A stretch of 64,000 nucleotides of DNA from Mucor racemosus (GCA_027405735.1 JAPEHQ010000012.1:1488001-1552000), one strand, 5' to 3'; numbered from the stretch's first letter, positions 33,418 to 46,135 are shown. A program made the numbers and translations. The notes: generated by a model from the letters alone, not told the origin.

Positions 33418-35394
33418 TTTTCCTGAAGATCTAATTTTGTATTTATAATTGCTCTTTTATGTGATTGTGTGTGTGTGTGTGTGCTTGTGTTCAAGATAAG
33501 AAGGAAAACAATCAATATTTACAAAACAAATATAAAACACAACGCATCAAAAAAGAAAGAAAAAAGAAAAAAGAAAAAAGAAGACAGGAAGAAAACAAAA
33601 CAGTATTTATAATCCCCTTTTCTGCTTTTCCACCTCCTTCCCTTAATTCATCTATAGAATGTACCAAGCAAGAAAAAAGAAAAAGATCTGATAAAATTTA
33701 TCCCGTTAAATTTTTGTAAATCAGATAATGATTTTGTGCAATACCGTCTAATTGGTTGATATAAATTATATATATCATCTGCAGATCATCAGCCAAAATA
33801 AATCTAATGCAATAACAGTTCGTGAATACATGGAAAAAGAATAGCACAATGATGCTGTATTCATCTGAATTGCTAGTGACATATGAATATATTTATCATA
33901 GAACAATGTGTTATAAAACCGTCATTTATTTGACATCAAGCCTATAAAATGAATGTTTCTCTAGTAGGTGTTGAAAATAAAACTTATATAATTTAATAGT
34001 CATTTTCTTTTATTTGTAAACAAAAAAAAAGATAAACATGTGAGTCCACTTAATTTGCTTTTTATGCATACAAATATATAATTGGGAATTTACCCCTTCT
34101 CTTCTCCTTAATATTATATATATATATTTTAATATACATTTTGGAATGAAACCTCACAACATCATATGTACGATAATAGACGAACCACTCATAACTTATG
34201 GTGTACCATCGTGATGATAGCCAAATAAAGAACATTATGCTTTTTTAGAAAATGATTCTTTTTCAGGGAAAGAATGTCTTGCCTTCCTTCTTGGCAATTG
34301 CTCTTATATACATACCCAGGCATTTATGGGCAGGTTTTTTTTTTTGTGCTCATCAAATGACGACGATTTAAACCTGTCAATCACAATTTCTATTGATCAA
34401 ATATCCTGTGATTTTTCAAAGTAGATTAATGCAACTGATCTCGGATGCAATTGAGTCACCCGAGCCGTAATTTTATTGCCTTGGAGCGCGGTGTTATCCC
34501 ATTGAGACATCATAATTACACATTCAAATACGTATAATTAACAAATAAAGTTACTCAAGAAGTATTGTAGAAGCACAATGTAAACTTCCAAAAGTTATGT
34601 ATCAAAAATTTTGTGCAATCGAAAAAAAAAATAAAGTGATCGGTTCGGTTCAAGAATCAGCTATTTAAGGATTTTAAGATATTCAATTTATCAAAATGTA
34701 TGTAAAAGGCTGCAGCTTGACATCATTTAAATATTGATTTTAGATGGTCGCAATTCGGAAAACATGTATCACAATAATGTGTACATGTATAATTGCGACG
34801 TTTATGGCGAAAATTAACTTGGTAAGGCGTATTAACTACATTGGATGAGAATTATCTGAAAAACAAAAGTATGTATCTATGTTTTACAGATACCGAAAGA
34901 TTATAGATGATTATAATGTTTGTATGTGAAATTCTGGAAGTAAACTTCTTAATTTCGATTATTATAGATGTAGGGCGCAGCAGCTCGTAGAGATAAATAC
35001 CAATTCTACAACGTGTACAACGATATATACACATTTGGTGTTCAGTGATTATTAACATCTTCCAATGTTTTGTGCGTATTCACACGATAGAATTATATTG
35101 CTAAATGTATTTTACATTTTTCGTTTTGCGGGGAATTACGCTCATTTGTAGCAGCAGGGAACGATCAGGGCCCACTTAATTGTCCTTCTTTTGCTCCTCT
35201 TTTGCTAGCTGCTTTCCATTTTTAATGCATCTATTTGAGCAAATGCAATCTATTCTTTAAAACTGGATATAAATCTATCTTCAGATGCGCCTTTATGAGC
35301 AAGTAAATCATGCTAAATTTTGAGCTTAAGTAAGCGTCAGCTCGAGAAACGCTTTATTTCAAAGTTGTTAAAAACGCTGCCTTTCTTTTAAACT
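33418..35394. other. MFSD1 promoter and AT-rich spacer
   Basis: A (GT)n run (about 33466-33483) and an A/G-rich tract (33545-33600) lie upstream of the MFSD1 start. The rest holds only short ORFs. CGCAATT and AATTGCG words near 34750 and 34793 form an imperfect inverted repeat. No gene, tRNA or recognised transposon. Confidence 0.35.
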
Positions 35395-36390
35395 GGGTCC
35401 GACTTTTCATCCCTAGTTTACTTTTTTTTTCACTAAATAACACCAAGAAAAAATTATATGCCAATGTACCTGAGATGTTCAGCTTTAATTCAAAAACAAG
35501 TATCCAAAAATATCCTATTTTTTGCAGTTGGTATTAATTTTTCAGTGCTAATGTTTCGGATTTTTTACGCGTATTTTACTGCTACAGGATTGAAAACTTT
35601 GAGGCTTCCTACCTCTAGAAAACATTAAGCTATACTAACACTTTTTAATAATAAAACTTACTTGTTTTGAAGTGTTCTATAACATATTCTAATATAAAAA
35701 AATTCTGAGCACTTTTATTTTTTTTTTCATTTTTTTGGCATTTTTATAGTAGGTTTCAAAATATTGGTTAAATTGAACAACAATTTTTTTGCATTTATGT
35801 CATTAAGCTCTTTAATCTCTCTAGGACCCAATTTAGAGGTTTTCAAAATATTGATTTTTCGTGGAGATATCCTCAAAAACGTGTACAAAGAGATACTCTC
35901 ATTTCTAACCTCAATTTTTCCCTTATATACCCTCATCCCAAATTCTGAAACTGAAAAAAAATTGGACAAAAATCTCGTTTTCTCTATAAAAAATGCAGCT
36001 AAAAGGTTAAATAATAGCTCAATTAATAGATAATTTTATTATGCATTATTTCCATTATTTAAATTTAAAATATGCTTATAAAAAGTGTCATGTGTCGTCA
36101 AAAAACCTTTAAAATTTCAATTGCATTTTGCGCAAAATTTTACGTGAAACATTATTTTAAATTTTATTTGGATGAATACAGAATTTAAAACTGTACAAAA
36201 ACTATTTAATATGCTAGGTCTACTTACTTTGCAGTTCAGGAGCATTTAAACAATTTTATTTTTTGAATCATTTTTCGTTCATTTTTTCATATCAATTTTG
36301 CAACCCGTAACTATAGGACTTAAGTTGTGATAAGAACTACTATTTTGATTATCTCAACGAAAAATCAATATTTTTTGCTGAAACAAAAAA
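35395..36390 (+). repeat. F repeat, copy 3
   Basis: Collinear with the other F copies (TTTTTCGTGGAGATATCC at about 35853-35870, end at GCTGAAACAAAAA near 36390). Divergence includes single-base changes and small indels that break the short ORFs. Confidence 0.7.
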
Positions 36391-36879
36391 TTCAGAGTAG
36401 CAATCGATTAGATCTATCTTTTGAATATAAAATATTATTAATATCTCAATTTATATGCTCAATGTTGTACAATCAATTTAGATCAAGCTTGGTCAATGTT
36501 AGGCCAGTGCACTTATATTCTAGTATTGATATTTCTATTTTCCGAGAGATATCAACAACCTATTATAGAGGGAAAGTACATCTTCTTTGAAGGTTTAGCT
36601 TAATTTGATTCAATATTGGGCGAAAACATTTAAAACCCAAATAAAAACAATTTGAAACCTACTTTTTACAACCATAAAAATACCAACAGCAAAAACCTTA
36701 TCTAGACTAATTTTGAACCTGATAACTTCCAACCAAAAATGAGAATAGGTATACATCTTTGACACGATGACCTCAAAGGGAAACTTTCAAAAATTAATGT
36801 GTGCCGAGAAAATCATGGCCAAAATGCACCTATATCTTACTGCAAACTTTTATTATTGAAAACAATAATTTAAATATAA
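36391..36879 (+). repeat. E repeat, copy 2, plus flank
   Basis: About 36391-36760 matches the minus-strand E copy at 22783-23640 and contains the uninterrupted form of the LTR-1 target (TATATGCTCAATG). The last about 100 bp has no recognised partner. Confidence 0.58.
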
Positions 36880-37790
36880 TATCGTATATTTTCAGGTTTG
36901 ATAAATAATACTGAAAAAGAGTACAATTAAAAGAGAATAAGTAATGAATCAGTTCTTCAACTGTATAATAAAAGCAAGATATCGTTTATTTAGATATAAA
37001 AGTATAATATAGTAGCCTTTTATATTGATTTGAAATTGAGATCCTGAGATGTAATTTAAGGCACTATTGAACCATTAAATTTGTTTAATAGTAATCTATG
37101 TGCTACAAAAACGTAATTATATAAAAAAAAGCAGTGGGAAATAAAATCATAACTCTTCTAAGTTTATTCAAGGTATAAAGTAAAGCAATCATCCATCTAC
37201 TCGATAGATCAGTGTTGTGATAGTTATATTAATAAATGCCTAATTCAAATTACTAATACAGCAATTTGATCTTGTTGGTTTTTAAGCTGATGGGAAAAGG
37301 GATCAGTAATTACTAATTCAGGTTATACAATTATCTATAATTGTTGTTTGTAATTTTAAGTTATAGTTAAGTTTTTATATTTCATGATCTTGGTTCTCAC
37401 ACCAGATTCATGTTATTAATTACTAATAATTCAATTTGATGTGTGAAAGACTGCCAGTAGCTCGCATCACTATGGATTGAAATGGATCAATCATAATTTA
37501 ACCGTTCTTGCAAAGCTTTTGAGTTGCCTTGTTTCAATGCTGCGCTAAATGTTGCGCTTGGATGTTGATTTGAAAGCTACTTGATTGGTTAACCGCTGGG
37601 ATGAAATTATATGGTGTAATAATTGAGGTCTAAGTGTTTTTGATAATTACTGGATTAAACTTAGTATGCTAGGAGTTTCTTATATCCGATAACAAGACTT
37701 TGCACTTCAATAAATGTCGTAGTCAATAGATTGTAAGATGTATTGATACTGTAGAAAGTGATAACGTATGATACTAGATGGTATACAACA
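36880..37790 (-). mobile_element. LTR, family 'LTR-1', copy 4, split by a solo LTR
   Basis: Reverse-orientation LTR-1 from TATCGTATATTTTC to TATACAACA. It is interrupted at 37100-37469 by an unrelated LTR. Outer flanks do not show a clear duplication; on the right it abuts an LTR-2 fragment directly. Confidence 0.72.
37100..37469. mobile_element. Solo LTR, family 'LTR-4', nested inside LTR-1
   Basis: 370 bp from TGCTACAAAAACG to CTCGCATCA, flanked by the perfect duplication CTATG (37095-37099, 37470-37474). Deleting it restores the GTAATCTATGGATTG seen in the copy at about 23277. No other copy was noticed in the window. Confidence 0.88.
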
Positions 37791-38184
37791 ATATCTATTT
37801 TATGTAATCTTGAATTAAGAGGTAATTTTTATATGCTCGAATGTTATTTATATTGATAGTGCAACTTCAATATAGATGAGTATTTGACTAAATTGATATC
37901 TCTGTTTATTATTTTTATTGATTTGGATAGAATCCTGTTTTGATATATATGTATGCAATTTGTGTAATTGATTACACCGTGATCAAGGGTGCTATTATCT
38001 ATACGACATGTATGGTTCGAAAAGGTATTCCATATTTTTTAGCATGCGTTTGTTAATTGTGTTCAATTGAAGCGTTTGTTTATTATTGCTGTCACATTTC
38101 AAGTGGCATCATATTTTATGAGTGACACTTGGAAATTAGGTTATTCTATTACTATCAAGCGTTTTAGTATGAAATTCCACTACA
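37791..38184 (-). mobile_element. LTR-2 fragment (reverse)
   Basis: Reverse-complement match to the first about 390 bp of LTR-2 at 17697, ending at GAAATTCCACTACA, the degraded start of that LTR. The other half is missing. Confidence 0.7.
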
Positions 38185-38219
38185 CCAATATCTATATAAA
38201 CCCATATTTAATTTATTAT

Positions 38220-39170
38220 AATAAACGGTACTTTTTATTACATTGATTTTAATTTACAAAGTCTCGATAAATCAATTTAATTTATGGAATTTGAATGCAA
38301 ATACCGAGGAACCATTTGTAAGTACATAATTTGGTTCTGGTAAAGCATTGAATAAATTGGCTCGGGGGACAAAAAGAAGAGTAAAAAGGCGGCAATAGGT
38401 TCCAGTAATGACCATACATGTTTATGTTGTTTATGTTTATGATATTGGAGAGGAGGTAAGACTAAAACCTAATGTGTAAATTACCTCTAACGCAATAATC
38501 ATAAAGTAAGACTATATTATCATCATATAAACTATCACACAATATTAACATGTATAAAGATTTACAGTAATAAGCTTGAATCAAGTGGGTACAGCATTGT
38601 AAATTCTTAAAAAAGTTCTCATGTATTATAAAATCTCTTACTTTAAGACGCACAAGGCTTATAAGCGGAATATTAATTTCGAAAATTATTCTTGTCTAGA
38701 TCATCAATTTTGACATTTTTTAATTTTTTTTTCTGATTTTGCAAATCTAGAGTTGATTATACTACCAATTGTAAAGAAAAAAAATATACACACATACAAA
38801 ATTTAGCGCTCTATTTGCTGAATAAAAAATATACAATATTTGTATTGCTAAATATGACATGAAAATCCTTTAACCAAAAAACCATTTTTGGGCGAATAGT
38901 ACAAAGTTTCATTACGTAACATTTAATATTAAGCTTTTATAAAGTGCGTATTATCTATAGCTACAATTTTCTCTCACAATGTAGTATACTTAAACGTTGA
39001 TTTGGTACGAAAATTTGATTTTTCTGTTTTTTGATCAAAATCATGAGTGTTGGTAAGGATAAAATGAGCTTCGAAAACGTCCGCTACAAAGTCTGAATTT
39101 TCAGACCATACATGGTTAAATATAAGAAAAGTAAAAAAAAAAAACTCATTTTTATTTAAAACTTAGATAT
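38220..39170 (+). repeat. GH composite repeat, copy 2, G part
   Basis: Collinear with 44270-45230. It contains the dynein-like fragment (38270-38458), the TTTGACATTTTTTAATTT block and the AAAATCATGAGTGTTGG block. The 5' end is truncated compared with copy 3. The H part resumes at about 40000 after inserted sequence. Confidence 0.7.
38270..38458 (+). pseudogene. Captured dynein intermediate chain fragment, copy 2
   Basis: Gives NLWNLNANTEEPFVST, then SGKALNKLA, and after a frameshift KAAIGSSND and YDIGE. The Trp of LWNLN is kept here, unlike copy 1. An internal TAA and indels show it is not coding. GGTAAGAC follows the DIGE-like end, as at an exon-intron border. Confidence 0.62.
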
Positions 39171-39515
39171 ACCATTGTTGCATCCACCGGCTATATATTT
39201 ATAAGATAATGAACTTTTTGATTTGTAATCCTTATTGATAAGAAGTCAGCTAACTGATCTATAGTAACATTCTTGATTGTTCTTATTGTTCGAAAGTAAG
39301 GTCCAGGAAACGGGATATGTGAGGCATATCCACTTATTGGATTGAGGTATATAAAATAAGCTCAACTTAAATGTGCTGCGTTATTAATGTAAATAGATTG
39401 ATCTGACATGGAATATCATAAAGATATAATCGATCCAAAGCTGATCTAACGGATAAATTTAATATAGAATTTGTATATAATAAACAGGACAAATTATTGA
39501 TATAAAATAAAGATG
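39171..39515 (-). mobile_element. Possible copia-type retrotransposon scrap
   Basis: Inserted between the G and H halves of GH copy 2. A minus-strand frame reads ...IKNVTIDQLADFLSIR..., reminiscent of the QLADxxTK end of copia polyproteins, and stops soon after. The remaining integrase and reverse transcriptase are absent. TGTTGCATCC at the left border could be an LTR start but no duplication was found. This is a weak call. Confidence 0.3.
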
Positions 39516-39998
39516 TGCAGTGGAATTACATACTAAAAACGCTTGATAACAATAAAACAACCTAAATTCCAAGTGTCGCTCATAAAATATGATGCTACTT
39601 GAAATCCGAATAACAATAATAAACAAACGCTTCAATTGAACACAATTAACAAACGCATGCTAAAAATATGAAATACCTTTTTGAAACATACATGTCGTGC
39701 AGATGATAGCAGCACCCTTGATCACGGCGCAATCAATTACACAAATGACATATATATCAAAACAGGATTCTATCCAAATCAATGAAAATAATAAACAAAG
39801 ATATCAATTTAGTCAACTATTCATCTATATTAAAGTTGCACTACTAATATAAATAAGATTTAAGCAGCATATAAAAACTACCCTTTAAAAATCAAGGTTA
39901 CATAAATAGATATAGCAAATATAAACAAAACAACCATTTCCCAAAAGGTCGATATTGTCACACTTGACATTAATTCCTTATGGTCAATGCTCTATACT
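39516..39998 (+). mobile_element. LTR-2 fragment (forward)
   Basis: Starts at the exact LTR-2 terminus TGCAGTGGAATTACATAC and follows 17697 onwards for about 480 bp to GGTCAATGCTCTATAC, where it joins the H part. The last third of the LTR, with TATA and poly-A signals, is missing. Confidence 0.75.
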
Positions 39999-41222
39999 GC
40001 ATTTACATTAACTGAAATCAGCAATTTAACAGGGTTTTAATTACATTAAATAATGTAAAGACTTCTTGCAAATTATTTTCTACGTGTGTTACTTCTCTAT
40101 TTTTGTTTTCATATTCCAAGGATGTATTATTTACTGTTTGATAAGGCATATCAGACTATCAAGCTGGTATTCTTTTGTTTTATTAGAGCACGCATGCTAA
40201 CAACATAAGAAACTAATGTTTTTAATATATGTCGCAGTCTATATTAAAGACAGATATTCTCATTTAAACGCATTTTAAGATCAAATATCATTATTTACTA
40301 CTGTATTGCTGAACGTATTTCTTGCTTACCAAATCAAATCGAAGGCAATAATATTTATATCTAACTAATGAGAAGCTAGAACTGGCTACAAACCCATGAA
40401 ATGTTTCAGAAAAGTGATGAAATTTCAAATGATATAGAAATAAAAATAAAAAAAGAATAATCTGATGTCTTGTCTAATAACCATAGTTTTGATCGTAGCT
40501 ATATTTGAAAACAAATCTTTTTACAGCTGAAAATGGTAAACTAAAATAGTAAGTTTAAAGAAGGTTAATTTGTTTAAATTTTATGTGTGATAAAGTAACA
40601 TCTATAACCTTAGATTTGGATTGCTGCATATAAATTTAAGCAGTAAGTGTCATTTAATTTTATCCTCAAGCAAAAACCGTTGTTGCTGTAAACATTATTA
40701 TAGTTATAAACATATTTACAAACAATAATAATCGTAAATATATTGGCTCTTGCATGTATTGCTCTATATCTCTACATCAACAACTTATTGAATTGTATTA
40801 TTATCTATAATCTATACTAAAAAAAGCAAGTGTAATTTAAAAACCCATTCCAGTGAAAAAAATGCAATGGAATTTTGAGAACGGCATGATGCTCATGTAC
40901 AAACTAATTTGTGCCTATACAATCACCTCATTATGCTCATGGGCAGATTTTATTATTATGCACAAATAGGGATAATGATATGCCTATGGGCAATTCTACT
41001 ATTATGTACACATGGAATTAATTTCATGCACACGGACAGAATCTATAATCCTGCAAATACAGGCTTTTCGTAGTGCTGGTGTACAGTTTATTTTGTTGTG
41101 CCCATATGCATATTGTTATTGTTTTAACCGTGTTCAGTGGGCACAACAACAGCTCAGGCTATAGGGTGCAGCACACCGGGACAAAACAAAATGATCCTGT
41201 GCAGCACAGGTCAGCCGTAATG
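39999..41222 (+). repeat. GH composite repeat, copy 2, H part
   Basis: Collinear with 45400-46352: AGGGTTTTAATT, ACGTGTGTTR, GGGCATATCAGACTATC-like blocks, ATGATATGCCTATGGGC and the end AGTGGGCACAAC...GCCGTAATG. It carries about 325 bp (40650-40974) that copy 3 lacks. Near the end, 41196-41210 is a perfect 7 bp stem (CCTGTGC/GCACAGG) that copy 3 does not keep. Confidence 0.68.
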
Positions 41223-41246
41223 CTTTATATATAAATGCTTTAAATT

Positions 41247-41773
41247 TGTTGTATTCCATGTTACCTTCTATAAATCTACTTCCTAATCTGATACACAAAT
41301 ACTATGATAGTGGCTTGCACAAATCCATGGTATAGCCGATACTTCGGAAGGAAGTATCAACTACGGATACTCTATTTTTTCATGTGATTCAATAGCACAT
41401 CTAGTCATTTTATGACAGCACATTAATAGGCAGCGCTATTAATATAAACATTGATCTCAGGGCACGGACCTGCTTTCAACAAACTAAATAAGAACAAGAC
41501 AAATACTAATTATAAAACATATCAACTAAGGCTGTAATTCAACACGGTACATCTCGGATTTGCTGAATCAATATGGATAATACTTATTATATTTATCTAT
41601 TGGTTCTCTAGTTATAATCTCAGTAGTAAATAGTAAATAGATATAAAAGACCCATACTTTAGATCTTAATAAACGGTAGACTTCTTTTAGTTTTGAGATA
41701 CAGTTGGAAAAGTTGATACATTATTGTCTCTTTTTATTGTATTTTATTTATAAACTCGAAGAAGGATAATTCA
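41247..41773 (+). mobile_element. Solo LTR, family 'LTR-1b'
   Basis: 527 bp beginning TGTTGTATTCCATG, the same start as LTR-1, but diverged inside, and ending GGATAATTCA. The perfect duplication AAATT flanks it (41242-41246, 41774-41778). It contains GATATAAAAGACC (TATA) and AATAAACGG. A sister lineage of LTR-1 judging by its ends and layout. Confidence 0.8.
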
Positions 41774-41778
41774 AAATT

Positions 41779-42117
41779 TGTGATTTTATGGACTTTTTTT
41801 GAATCCGGTTGTATCATATTATACTTTTCAAGTTAAACTCCTTATTAGGCTAATAACGTTGTAGGTTGTATTTATGCTTTACTTAAAATAAGCCTTTGAG
41901 TAACTAATAATAGCAATATAGTCGAACCTTAATTTTTGTATTAAATTTCGATACCTGCATCTTATAGCTGCTTGGGATATTTAAACAACCGCATCCGGGC
42001 TGTCCGGTAACTTTTTCTAAAAATTTAAAGCCTGAAAATATTATTAGATGGCCGCTTCCGGAGATTGCTTGGCTTTTTTTGGGAGACTGACCATTGGCAA
42101 AAATATGAATGATATAC
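41779..42117. other. Spacer between LTRs
   Basis: Includes TCCGGGCTGTCCGG, an imperfect inverted repeat, near 41995 and TTCCGGAGATTG near 42057. A similar TTCCGGCTTGTCCGG word occurs at 16909-16923, so this may be an old shared element. No coding signal. Confidence 0.3.
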
Positions 42118-42661
42118 TATGTTGTATGCCACCAAGTGCCATATTTTATCACCTTCTACAGTATCAATACATCTTACAATCTATTGACTACTACTACGAC
42201 ATGTATTGAAGTGCAAAATCTTGATACTGGATATAAGAAACTCCTAGCGTACTAAGTTTAATCCAGTAATTACCAAGAATGCTTGGACCTCAATTATGGC
42301 ACCATATTAAATTATTTCATCCCAGCGGTTAATGAATCAAGTAGCTATCAAATAAACTTCCAAGCACAATTAGCGCTGCATCGAAACAAAGCAACTGTCA
42401 ATTTCTGCAAGAACGGTTAAATTATAATTGATCCCTTTCAATCCATAAATTACTATCAAACAGATCTAATGATTCAATAGTGCCTTAAATTACACCTCAG
42501 AATCTTAATATCACCACATCAATAAAAAAAATCATATTTTTATATCTAAATAAACGATATCTTGTTTTCATTATACAGTTGAATAACTGATTCATTACTC
42601 ATTCTATTTTAATTGTATTATTTTTTAAGTATTGTTCATCAAACCTAAAAATATACGACAA
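42118..42661 (+). mobile_element. LTR, family 'LTR-1', copy 5
   Basis: Collinear with the other LTR-1 copies from TGTTGTATGCCACC to ATATACGACA. Small indels are seen (an extra CTA in the GACTACTACTACGAC stretch). Flanks TACTA and AAGCT do not match. Confidence 0.72.
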
Positions 42662-43929
42662 AGCTAAACGTTTTACAATTCTGTTGATTAGCACTAGAAG
42701 TACCTGCCATTGCAACGGGAAGTTATTTGGATTCATATTTGTTGAGAAGAACTGATGGGCTTGCTGATCTTAGTAGGTGTAAGTAGCAGGTAACCAACTT
42801 GTTGCTCAAACTGGCTGAACGTACAATGGTCCATGGATACTGGTAGTATTGGTGTCGAGCCGGGTTTTACCAGCCAACTTTACTAGTATGCATATCATAT
42901 GCATTAATAAAAAAGGAAAAAATTTGCTAGACATATGCAAAACTTACTAATTAAGAAAAAACAGGAGGATCATATTCGATGAGAAGCAAGGTCATCGGAG
43001 ATTCTCTTTCGAAATTCATATTATAATACCAAAGGGCTTCCCCTTTGGCAGGTTTGAACTCACAAATATGTGTGTCGCCCTCAATTTGTAGCGCATGCGC
43101 TACCCTTTAAGCTTGTCACTCTCCTTTGGTTTACAGTTTGAATCCCCATAAATATGAACATGTATTTTTCAGTTTTTCACTATTTTGGGAAATGCAGCAA
43201 ATTAATGTGTATTTTTTTTCAAAAATGATAATAAAGCTTTCCAAAAATTGGTAGTAGAAATCATCTGAAAAAATGACAATTTATGATGGAGATATAAACA
43301 AAACTCAATGTTACTAGTATATTAATATTAAGCTGTATAACATACAAATTGAATATGCATGAATGTAAAACAATCTTTGCCAAAATGAGAAATAGTATAA
43401 CATCATCTACAACGAATAGAAACTCAAGTAATATTCAACAGATGCAGTTGCATTAGACAATTTAGTTTTTAGGAGTAGAAACACCTAGAATTATACTGGA
43501 AAACCAAAGTACGCATTATTAATCAAACTAAAGACAGACGCCAACTTTCCAATCCGCCAGTGTTAAATGCAGATAGCAATTGTATAATCTCTACCAATGC
43601 GAAATAGTAATATGATATACTGTATGAATCAATTAGTTTGACAATTATAATTAATAGTAATTGTTATATCAGAATCTAGATATAGCGCTACAGCGCTACA
43701 GTAGTTGTGTTATCAGGAAGTTGTTATTGTTACAACATTAGTAGATGTTGTACCACTTGATAATCTCTTCTATATATAATCTCATTCCCTACATTGAATA
43801 AAATCGCACCTTTTACTCTTGTCTAATTCTTATTAATTTTGGTAAAACCGTAATAATAATAATACGATCAAGTTTTTAAAATAATAAAAAAAAACTATCA
43901 ACAGTATACTAGTAAATTGTAATTTAATA
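42662..43929. other. Non-coding sequence with a tRNA-like and palindromic patch
   Basis: AT-rich apart from 42690-42890 and 43020-43130. 43029-43048 is a perfect hairpin (CCAAAGGG/CCCTTTGG), 43088-43103 is a 16 bp perfect palindrome GTAGCGCATGCGCTAC. On the minus strand 43135-43035 carries GAGTTCAAACC, a B-box-like motif, with GGGTAGCGC upstream. No ORF with motifs. Confidence 0.35.
43035..43135 (-). other. Possible decayed tRNA or SINE head
   Basis: Minus strand: an A-box-like AAGCTTAAAGGGTAGCGC is followed about 50 bp later by a B-box-like GAGTTCAAACC. The anticodon and T stems do not pair well, so it is not a working tRNA gene. Chance resemblance is possible. Confidence 0.3.
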
Positions 43930-44299
43930 CACTATCGTTCAATATAACCGAATATTAATGAATCAGAAAAATGCAACTTGTAAAAAACTGATATCCAATG
44001 TACATCGAGGCCAAGGTAGATAAAAGGTACATTCATTGTGTAGTGGGAATCGCAACATTTTGATGGGTAGGAATTACAGGACCAAGATGTTGTATTTGTC
44101 TCAGGATTTTTAAAAGGGTTTAAAATCATACTTTATCAAACTTACGTAGATGTTAAGTACTCATTATATGCTATTAGTATCATCTTGTTTTTTATTTAAT
44201 GGCTGTGTTATTAAAAATCAAGCTTTTCATAGCTTATAACAACGACAATAATGGGATGTTTCTAATCTTGTATTGACATTTATCATAAGGCGGGATGAT

Positions 44300-44505
44300 G
44301 ATACGTTTGATACTACTGTAGATGGAATCAGTTAATTTAATTTATGGAATTTGTTGAATACAAATTCCGAGGAACCATTTGCAAGTGCTTAAGTTGGTAC
44401 TAGTAATAAAACATTGAATAAATTGGCTTGAGACAAAGAGGGTAAAAAAGCGGCAATAGGTGGTTCCAGCGATAGCCATGTTTATGTATATGATATTGGA
44501 AAGGT
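44300..44505 (+). pseudogene. Captured dynein intermediate chain fragment, copy 3 (best preserved)
   Basis: One frame gives NLWNL, TNSEEPFASA, TLNKLA, then DKEGKKAAIGGSSDSHVYVY followed by DIGK, with only two stops. Before it, TTVDGIS corresponds to the TVDGxG segment of the family. The order and spacing match the penultimate WD repeat of dynein intermediate chains. GGTAAGAC immediately follows, consistent with capture of genomic DNA including an exon-intron junction. Confidence 0.65.
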
Positions 44506-46074
44506 AAGACTAAAACTTAATGTAAATCAACTCTAAAGCAATAATTATAAAGTAAGACTATACTATCATCAAATAGACTACCACACGATATTAAAATGTA
44601 GTATAAAGATTTATAGTAACAAGCTTGAATCAAGTGGGTACAGCATCGTAAATTCTTGAAAAAGTTCTCATGTGTTATAAAATCTCTTACTTTTAAGACT
44701 TGCAGGGCTTATAAGCAGAATATTAATTTCGAAAATTATTTTTGTCCAGATCATCAATTTTGACATTTTTTAATTTTTTTTTTTCTGATTTTGCAAATCT
44801 AGAATTAATTATACTACCAATTATAAAAACAAAAAATATACACATATGCAGAATTTAGCGCTCTATTTGCTCAATAAAAAATAATAAACATTTTTATTGC
44901 AAAATATTACATGAAAATCCATTAATCAAAATTCCGTTTTTGAGCCAAAAGTGCAAATTTTCATTACTTAACATTTAATATTAAGCTTTTATAAAATGTG
45001 TATTAGCCATGTCTACAATTTTCTCTCACAACGTAGTATATTTAAACGTTGATTTTGGCATCAAAAATTGATTTTTCTGTTTTTTGATCAAAATCATGAG
45101 TGTTGGTAAGGATAAAATGAGTCCCGAAAATGTCCGCTACAAAATCTGAATTTTCAGACCATACATGGTTAAATATAAGAAAAGTAAAATAAAAAACGCA
45201 TTTTCATTTAAAATTTAGATATATACCATAGTATAAGATACTTAGCCATTCAATATTGCTATGCTCTATTACAGCGTTGCTCTACGGGCTCGCTTTTGCA
45301 ATTTTTTAATGAATGAATGATATGACAGGCAGTTTTTCTGGTAGAAAAATGCATGTTGTTTCTATGATAACAGATGTTGCTTATTTTGCTTAGTTATGGT
45401 TCATGCGCTGTAATGCTGCTTTTACATTGGTTGAAATGTGCAATTTAGCAGGGTTTTAATTGCGCTAAATAATGTAAAGACTTCTTGTAAATTCTTTTCT
45501 ACGTGTGTTGTTTCTCTGTTTTTGTTTTCATATTCCTAGGATGATGTATTATTTACTGTTTAATAGGGCATATCAGACTATCAAGTTGGTATTATTTTCT
45601 TTTATCCGAATACGTATGCTAACATAAGGGACTAATGTTTTTAATATAGGTAGCAGTCTACTGTATATTATGAGACTGAAATTTTTATTTAATCGCATTC
45701 TAAGATCAAACAACATCATTATTTACTACTGTATGTATTGTTGGACGTGCTTCTTAATGACCAGATCAAACCGAAGGCAATGGTATTTATATCTACTCAA
45801 TGAAAAGCTAGAACTGGCTACAAACCCATAAATTATTCCAGAAAAGTGTAAAATTTCAAATGATATATAGAAACATGAAAAAAAATCTGATGTCTTGCCT
45901 AATAGACATAGTTTTAGTCGTAGCTATGCTTGAAAACAAATCTTTTTACAGCTGACAATCGTAAACTAAAATAATAAGTTTAAAGAAGATTAACTTGTTT
46001 AAATTTTATGTGTGATGATAAAAAGTAACGTCTATAGTCTTAGATTTGGCTTGCATATAAATTTAAGCAGTAAG

Positions 46075-46135
46075 CACTATGAAGAAAAAATCCCTTAATT
46101 CTCTTAATTATGCCACATTAAGAAAAATAAGACAA
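46075..46135 (+). mobile_element. Half MITE (left arm only)
   Basis: CACTATGAAGAAAAAATCCC and the following CTTAATTCTCTTAATT core match the arm of the MITE at 15168-15317 for about 60 bp. It then joins ATGATATGCCTATGGG of the H repeat directly. The right arm is absent. Confidence 0.75.

Noticed and set aside
33465..33719. 84-codon Lys-rich ORF upstream of the MFSD1-like gene
   Set aside because: Made of (GT)n and A/G-rich simple sequence in a promoter region.
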